From JAAYBY01 sp964465385 (GTDB lineage Bacteria > Bacillota > Clostridia > Saccharofermentanales > UBA5734), in assembly GCA_964465385.1 (NCBI GenBank), contig CAYXIM010000073.1, positions 1 through 9,066 on the forward strand: a stretch of 9,066 nucleotides of DNA, given 5' to 3'. The notes under the pieces were generated by a model. The model was not told where the DNA came from and searched no databases. It worked only from the letters and a program-made list of their open reading frames with translations. A program made the translations under genes and the position numbers. This document shows, piece by piece, positions 5,667 through 9,066 of the stretch; within the stretch, counting starts at the first letter, position 1, and the number at the start of each line of letters is the position of its first letter.

Positions 5667-6854
5667 CTAAAGGGCGGCATAGATGGTCGCCTGGAGCGGT
5701 GGGATACGCAGCAGGTGGTGGCCAGGCAGATGCTGGGTCAGGTACAAGGTGATGAGGCCCTCTTGGGGATCGATGCGAAACCAGGTGCCTGCCGCCCCTT
5801 CCCAACCGTATTCACCCGGGTGTGCCAGGCTGCCGGCCCGTGCCTCATCCAGCAGGACACGAACGCCCAGGCCGTAGCTGTAGCCCTGCCAGCCATGCCG
5901 GTGAAAAGCTTGCCTTTGGCCGGGCGTCAGGTGGTCTTTTTGAATCAGTTGAACCGAGCGGGGACTGAGGATACGCACCCCGTCCAGGGTGCCACCGGCC
6001 AGCAACAGGCGGGCGAAACGCAGGTAATCAGCCCGCGTGCTGTAAAGGCCGGCACCACCGAACTCGATGGCAGGCGCCTGGGTCGGCTGCGTGTGTCCCG
6101 GCGTCAAGGTCCGATCCTGATGGGGATGCAGGCCCTTGTCACCGGCATACAAGGTCGCCAGGCGGGGGAGTTTATCCGGCGGGACAAAAAATCCTGTGTC
6201 TTTCATGCCCAGCGGATCCAGCAGGGTTTGTTTGAGATAATGGCTGAGCTTTTGACCGCTGACGACCTCCACGATCGCGCCGATCACATCAATAGACAGG
6301 CCATAGCGCCAGCTTGCTCCCGGGTCGAAACAAAGGGGGAGCTGGCCCAGCTGGTTGGCCATGCCAACCAGGTCCAGGGCTGGTCCGGTACCAGCCTGGT
6401 CAAAAAGGGCTGCCGTCTGTTCAGCCAGGGCCCGGGCAGACGGGTGATCCTGGTCAGGATAAGGCAGGCCCGAGGTCATGGTCAGCAAGTGGTGAAGGGT
6501 CATGTCCCGGGTGGCCGGCCGGATAACCCACTGATCGGCCTGCCGATCAAAGACCTGTAAGTTCTTAAAACCCGGCAGGTAGGTGCTGACCGGATCGTTC
6601 AAGTGGACCAGGCCCTTTTCGTACAGGGTCATCAAAAGAACCACAGTGACCGGTTTGGTCATGGAATAGATGCGGTAAATGGAGTCTGCGTTAAGGCGTT
6701 TTTTGGTTTCCAAGTCCGCAAAACCGACCTGGGTCGCCAGCAAGGTTTCGCCTTTTCGAACGATCTGCAGGCTGATCCCGGCTGCCTTTTGCGTCTGCAC
6801 CCATTGGTCGATCATGCGTCGCGCAGCTGAAAAATTGTAGCCTTTGTCCATCAT
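5667..6854 (-). CDS. Serine hydrolase of the class C beta-lactamase / family VIII esterase fold
   Basis: The 395-residue protein belongs to the beta-lactamase-related serine hydrolases (Pfam Beta-lactamase, PF00144). The nucleophile motif is Ser64-Met-Thr-Lys67 in IYSMTKPVT. A tyrosine block WRYGLS (182-187) stands where class C enzymes have YxN, and WEGAAGT (351-357) stands where they have KTG; this combination is usual in family VIII carboxylesterases and related peptidases rather than true beta-lactamases. No signal peptide or membrane anchor is visible, so it is probably cytoplasmic, which also argues against antibiotic defence. The substrate cannot be told. The ATG at 6854 follows GAGGGG at a suitable distance; a second ATG comes directly after it. 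A good promoter lies upstream. The gene ends about 100 bp before enolase, and its end adjoins the enolase promoter with no terminator visible between. Confidence 0.9.
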   Translation of the reverse strand: MMDKGYNFSAARRMIDQWVQTQKAAGISLQIVRKGETLLATQVGFADLETKKRLNADSIYRIYSMTKPVTVVLLMTLYEKGLVHLNDPVSTYLPGFKNLQVFDRQADQWVIRPATRDMTLHHLLTMTSGLPYPDQDHPSARALAEQTAALFDQAGTGPALDLVGMANQLGQLPLCFDPGASWRYGLSIDVIGAIVEVVSGQKLSHYLKQTLLDPLGMKDTGFFVPPDKLPRLATLYAGDKGLHPHQDRTLTPGHTQPTQAPAIEFGGAGLYSTRADYLRFARLLLAGGTLDGVRILSPRSVQLIQKDHLTPGQRQAFHRHGWQGYSYGLGVRVLLDEARAGSLAHPGEYGWEGAAGTWFRIDPQEGLITLYLTQHLPGHHLLRIPPLQATIYAAL

Positions 6855-6892
6855 AAAATCCCACCCCTCTGTAACAGCTTCCTGATGGTCTT

Positions 6893-6921
6893 ATTTTAGA
6901 AGATCTGGCGCTTGTGGACAA
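6893..6921 (-). promoter_or_regulatory. Promoter of the serine hydrolase gene
   Basis: On the minus strand TTGTCC (complement of 6916-6921) and TAAAAT (complement of 6893-6898) stand exactly 17 bp apart, with four and five matches to the -35 and -10 consensus. Transcription would start near 6886, about 32 nt before the ATG. Confidence 0.65.
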
Positions 6922-6931
6922 GCCAAAAACC

Positions 6932-6959
6932 TTGGTGTTTGCCCATGGGCACGCAACAA
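6932..6959. repeat. 28-bp imperfect inverted repeat, operator candidate
   Basis: The repeat is centred between 6945 and 6946, and 11 of 14 base pairs are symmetrical. The core TGCCCATGGGCA (6940-6951) is a perfect 12-bp palindrome, and the outer ends TTG (6932-6934) and CAA (6957-6959) also match. It covers the expected -35 region of the dehydrogenase promoter and lies just upstream of the hydrolase -35 box. Position and symmetry suggest a binding site for a dimeric regulator acting on both genes. Confidence 0.5.
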
Positions 6960-6974
6960 AGGCTGGTCATGTTG

Positions 6975-6980
6975 TATAAT
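6975..6980 (+). promoter_or_regulatory. -10 box of the dehydrogenase-epimerase operon
   Basis: A perfect TATAAT lies 37 bp before the dehydrogenase ATG. No clear -35 box is seen at 6950-6958, where the inverted repeat ends, so this promoter may rely on or be blocked by the factor binding there. Confidence 0.6.
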
Positions 6981-7017
6981 CGAGACAACACGCACACATA
7001 AGAGGAGGGGATGCACC

Positions 7018-8025
7018 ATGAGAGCAATGGTCTTCAAGGCTTTTGGGGCCTTTGAAGCCAGGCAGCTGCCTGAACCGGTTCTGGACCAGCCAGACCAGGT
7101 CCTGATCAAGGTTTTGGCCTGCGGAATCTGTGGCACCGACGTGAATTTATCACAGGCGCCCAGCAGTTACGGGCCCATGCAAGGCCGTGTCCTGGGCCAT
7201 GAACTGGTTGGTGACGTGGCGGCTGTGGGCCCGGCTGTGACAAGCCTCACGGTCGGAGACCGGGTGGTGGTCAACCCCAATACCTATTGCGGCGTGTGCG
7301 CTTTTTGCCGCCAGGGGCAGGTCAACCATTGTGCACACATGCAGCTGATGGGCATCACCCACCCAGGGGCTTTTGCCGAATACACCTTGTCCAGTGAACG
7401 GATGGTCTTTCCCATTGACCGTTCGGTCCCCCTGCATCAGGCTCTTTTCGCAGAGCCTTTGGCCTGTGCCCTCAATGGCTTTAGCCGCTTGGATATCCAG
7501 CCGGAAGAAACCTTTCTGCAAATTGGCTGCGGCCCCATCGGCCTGCTGTTCGCCCAGCTGGCCCGCTTGAGCGGGGCGCGGGTGATTGGCCTGGAACCCA
7601 AAACCGGGCGCCGGGAAATCGCACGGGCGCTGGGCTTTGAGGCCTTGCCACCAGATCGACCAGATCTCAAGGAACAGGTGCAACACACCTGGGGCCAGCT
7701 GGCTGATCACGTGGTCGATGCGGCCGGAGGCCAGCTGGCCCTGGCGGTTGATTTGGCCGCTGTTGGCGCAACCCTGTTGACGTTTGCTGCCGCTGGCGTC
7801 CAGGCAGAGGCCTCTATCCGGGCCATTGGGCCCAAGGAGCTGACCATCCATGGCTCGTTTATCATCAAGAACACCATGGGCCGGGCGGTCCGGCTGCTGG
7901 AAAGCGGCCGGCTGGCCTTGGATCCGCTGGTCAGCCACAGGCTGCCCCTGGAAGCGCTTGCAGAAGGCCTGCGCCTGATACAAACTGGAGAAGCCATGAA
8001 AGTGATGATCGACGTGACCGCATGA
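7018..8025 (+). CDS. Zinc-dependent medium-chain alcohol/polyol dehydrogenase
   Basis: This 335-residue enzyme belongs to the zinc-containing medium-chain dehydrogenase/reductase superfamily (alcohol, sorbitol and threonine dehydrogenase types). Catalytic zinc residues are Cys38 in CGICGTD, His61-Glu62 in LGHE, and probably Glu146 in EPLAC. Cys91, Cys94, Cys97 and Cys105 bind the structural zinc. The Rossmann motif GCGPIG spans 170-175, and Glu193 at the end of the second strand favours NAD over NADP. The likely reaction is reversible oxidation of a secondary alcohol on a sugar, polyol or similar compound; the exact substrate cannot be read from sequence. GAGGAGG (7002-7008) supports the ATG at 7018. 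It is the first gene of an operon with the epimerase-like gene 14 bp downstream, which points to carbohydrate or cyclitol conversion. Confidence 0.95.
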   Translation: MRAMVFKAFGAFEARQLPEPVLDQPDQVLIKVLACGICGTDVNLSQAPSSYGPMQGRVLGHELVGDVAAVGPAVTSLTVGDRVVVNPNTYCGVCAFCRQGQVNHCAHMQLMGITHPGAFAEYTLSSERMVFPIDRSVPLHQALFAEPLACALNGFSRLDIQPEETFLQIGCGPIGLLFAQLARLSGARVIGLEPKTGRREIARALGFEALPPDRPDLKEQVQHTWGQLADHVVDAAGGQLALAVDLAAVGATLLTFAAAGVQAEASIRAIGPKELTIHGSFIIKNTMGRAVRLLESGRLALDPLVSHRLPLEALAEGLRLIQTGEAMKVMIDVTA

Positions 8026-8031
8026 AGGAGG
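8025..8031 (+). promoter_or_regulatory. Ribosome binding site that fixes the epimerase start
   Basis: AAGGAGG begins on the last base of the dehydrogenase stop codon and stands 8 nt before the ATG at 8040. This favours 8040 over the overlapping ATG at 8022, which has no ribosome binding site of its own. Confidence 0.85.
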
Positions 8032-8039
8032 ACGTTCAG

Positions 8040-9044
8040 ATGGATGTTTTATTTGTCGGTGGCACCGGCCTGATCAGTTCAGGTTCAGCCAGACGTGCAC
8101 TGGAGCAGGGCTTGTCCTTGACGGTCCTCAACCGGGGCCTGCGCCTGGGGCGCCTGCCCGAGCAAGCCCGGCTGCTTCAGGCCGATTACAGAGACGAGCA
8201 AGACACCCGGCGTGTGCTGGGCCAGAAGACCTTTGATGTGGTGGTCGATTTCATCACCTTTTTGCCTGAGCAGATGGCGCAGGCCATCCGTCTTTTTTCT
8301 GGACGAACCAGCCAGTACATCTTTATCTCATCAGCCTCTGTTTACGAAAAGCCGCTGCGCCACTATCTGGTGACTGAACAAACACCGCTTGGCAACCCCT
8401 ACTGGGCCTACGCGCGAGACAAGATCCGCTGCGAACAGGTCTTGCAACAGGCCATAGCGGATGGTTTTCCAGGTGTCATCGTCCGCCCCTCGCTGACCTA
8501 TGCCGACTTCAACCTCCTGACCGCCCTCAACAGCCGGAAAGCGCCTTACAGCCTCATGGCACGCATGCTGGCCGGTGAAGCGGTGGTTGTTCACGGAGAC
8601 GGGCTGTCCTTATGGGTGATCACCCACACGGACGACTTCGCCAAAGGCCTGGTGGGCCTTTTCGGCAACCAGGATGCGCTGGGTGAAACCTTCCACATCA
8701 CCACCGATGAGGTCCTCACCTGGGATGCCATTTACACAACCATTGGCCAGGCGCTGGGTGTCCAGGCGCAATTGATCCACATCCCTTCGGATTACATCGG
8801 TGCTTACGACCCCCAGCTTCGGGCCAGTCTGCTGGGTGATCACGCCAACAGCGTGGTGTTCGACAACAGCAAAATCAAACGCTTTGTACCCGGCTTTTCC
8901 TGTTCCCTGACCTTTGCCCAGGGCTGCAAACGGGCAGTCGACTGGTTCAACCACCACCCCGATCACAAAACCGTGGATGATGACTGGAACGCCCACATGG
9001 ACAGCCTGATCGCCGCTTACCGGGGCCAAACAGGCAGCCTGTAG
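8040..9044 (+). CDS. NAD(P)-dependent epimerase/dehydratase-like protein (extended/atypical SDR)
   Basis: The 334-residue protein carries an N-terminal Rossmann fold with the variant nucleotide loop GGTGLIS (7-13), in which the last glycine of the usual GxxGxxG is Ser13. LNRG (30-33) ends the second strand, and its arginine may favour NADP. VVVDFITF and ISSASVYEKP follow, then the catalytic Tyr124-x3-Lys128 pair. This is the pattern of the NAD-dependent epimerase/dehydratase family and its CSP41-like relatives, many of which have no known substrate. The C-terminal part (SKIKRFVPGF and DDDWN) matches the usual end of these proteins. The gene follows the zinc dehydrogenase with 14 bp between stop and start, so both are very likely made from one transcript and act on related sugar-like substrates. 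A hairpin overlaps the stop codon. A start at 8022 would add six residues and is less likely. Confidence 0.9.
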   Translation: MDVLFVGGTGLISSGSARRALEQGLSLTVLNRGLRLGRLPEQARLLQADYRDEQDTRRVLGQKTFDVVVDFITFLPEQMAQAIRLFSGRTSQYIFISSASVYEKPLRHYLVTEQTPLGNPYWAYARDKIRCEQVLQQAIADGFPGVIVRPSLTYADFNLLTALNSRKAPYSLMARMLAGEAVVVHGDGLSLWVITHTDDFAKGLVGLFGNQDALGETFHITTDEVLTWDAIYTTIGQALGVQAQLIHIPSDYIGAYDPQLRASLLGDHANSVVFDNSKIKRFVPGFSCSLTFAQGCKRAVDWFNHHPDHKTVDDDWNAHMDSLIAAYRGQTGSL

Positions 9045-9057
9045 CAAGCAGGCTGCC
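9033..9057 (+). terminator. Hairpin over the epimerase stop codon, possible terminator
   Basis: GGCAGCCTG (9033-9041) and CAGGCTGCC (9049-9057) form a perfect 9-bp stem whose 7-nt loop holds the TAG stop. No T-run follows in the few bases left in the window, so it may be a terminator without a U-tract or part of a longer structure that continues beyond the end. Confidence 0.45.
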
Positions 9058-9066
9058 CCCGGGCCG

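Noticed and set aside
5556..6560. Long open frame (334 codons) on the plus strand opposite the serine hydrolase
   Set aside because: It is antisense to a clear serine hydrolase with all motifs, starts inside the enolase leader and has no ribosome binding site or family features.
5667..6854. The serine hydrolase as an antibiotic-resistance beta-lactamase
   Set aside because: It lacks a signal peptide and the YxN and KTG motifs of class C beta-lactamases, and fits family VIII esterase-like enzymes better.

Overview
The window looks like chromosomal DNA of an anaerobic Gram-positive bacterium, most likely a moderately GC-rich member of the Bacillota (Clostridia-like). This is inferred from the low-molecular-weight clostridial-type ferredoxin, strong GGAGG-type ribosome binding sites, the long two-domain NAD synthetase, TATAAT-like promoters and compact gene spacing. 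The genus cannot be named from sequence reading alone. Genes fill almost all of the window. No tRNA, rRNA, CRISPR array, insertion sequence or phage gene is visible, and no gap between genes exceeds about 165 bp.

Layout from left to right: (1) a 63-residue ferredoxin on the plus strand, closed by a hairpin terminator; (2) a plus-strand pair of uncharacterised genes, a small zinc-ribbon protein and a two-pass membrane protein with a PH/GRAM-like C-terminus, which share one reading frame and are separated by a single TGA; (3) convergent to these, a minus-strand NAD synthetase (nadE) whose glutaminase domain has lost its nucleophilic cysteine; (4) divergent from nadE, a plus-strand stand-alone EAL-domain protein whose catalytic residues are mostly replaced; (5) a strong bidirectional terminator, then minus-strand enolase (eno) with its own extended -10 promoter and a structured 5' leader; (6) a minus-strand serine hydrolase of the class C beta-lactamase / family VIII esterase fold; (7) a divergent control region holding two promoters and a 28-bp imperfect inverted repeat; (8) a plus-strand two-gene operon of a zinc-dependent medium-chain dehydrogenase and an NAD(P)-dependent epimerase/dehydratase-like protein, with a hairpin over the last stop codon.

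The metabolic genes are mainly housekeeping: electron transfer, NAD synthesis, glycolysis and probable sugar or polyol oxidation. They do not form one pathway. The items most worth a second look are the glutaminase-dead NadE, the zinc-ribbon/membrane-PH pair that could be one split gene, the degenerate EAL protein, the operator-like palindrome between the hydrolase and the dehydrogenase, and the enolase leader hairpin. I see no convincing new defence system or mobile element here.
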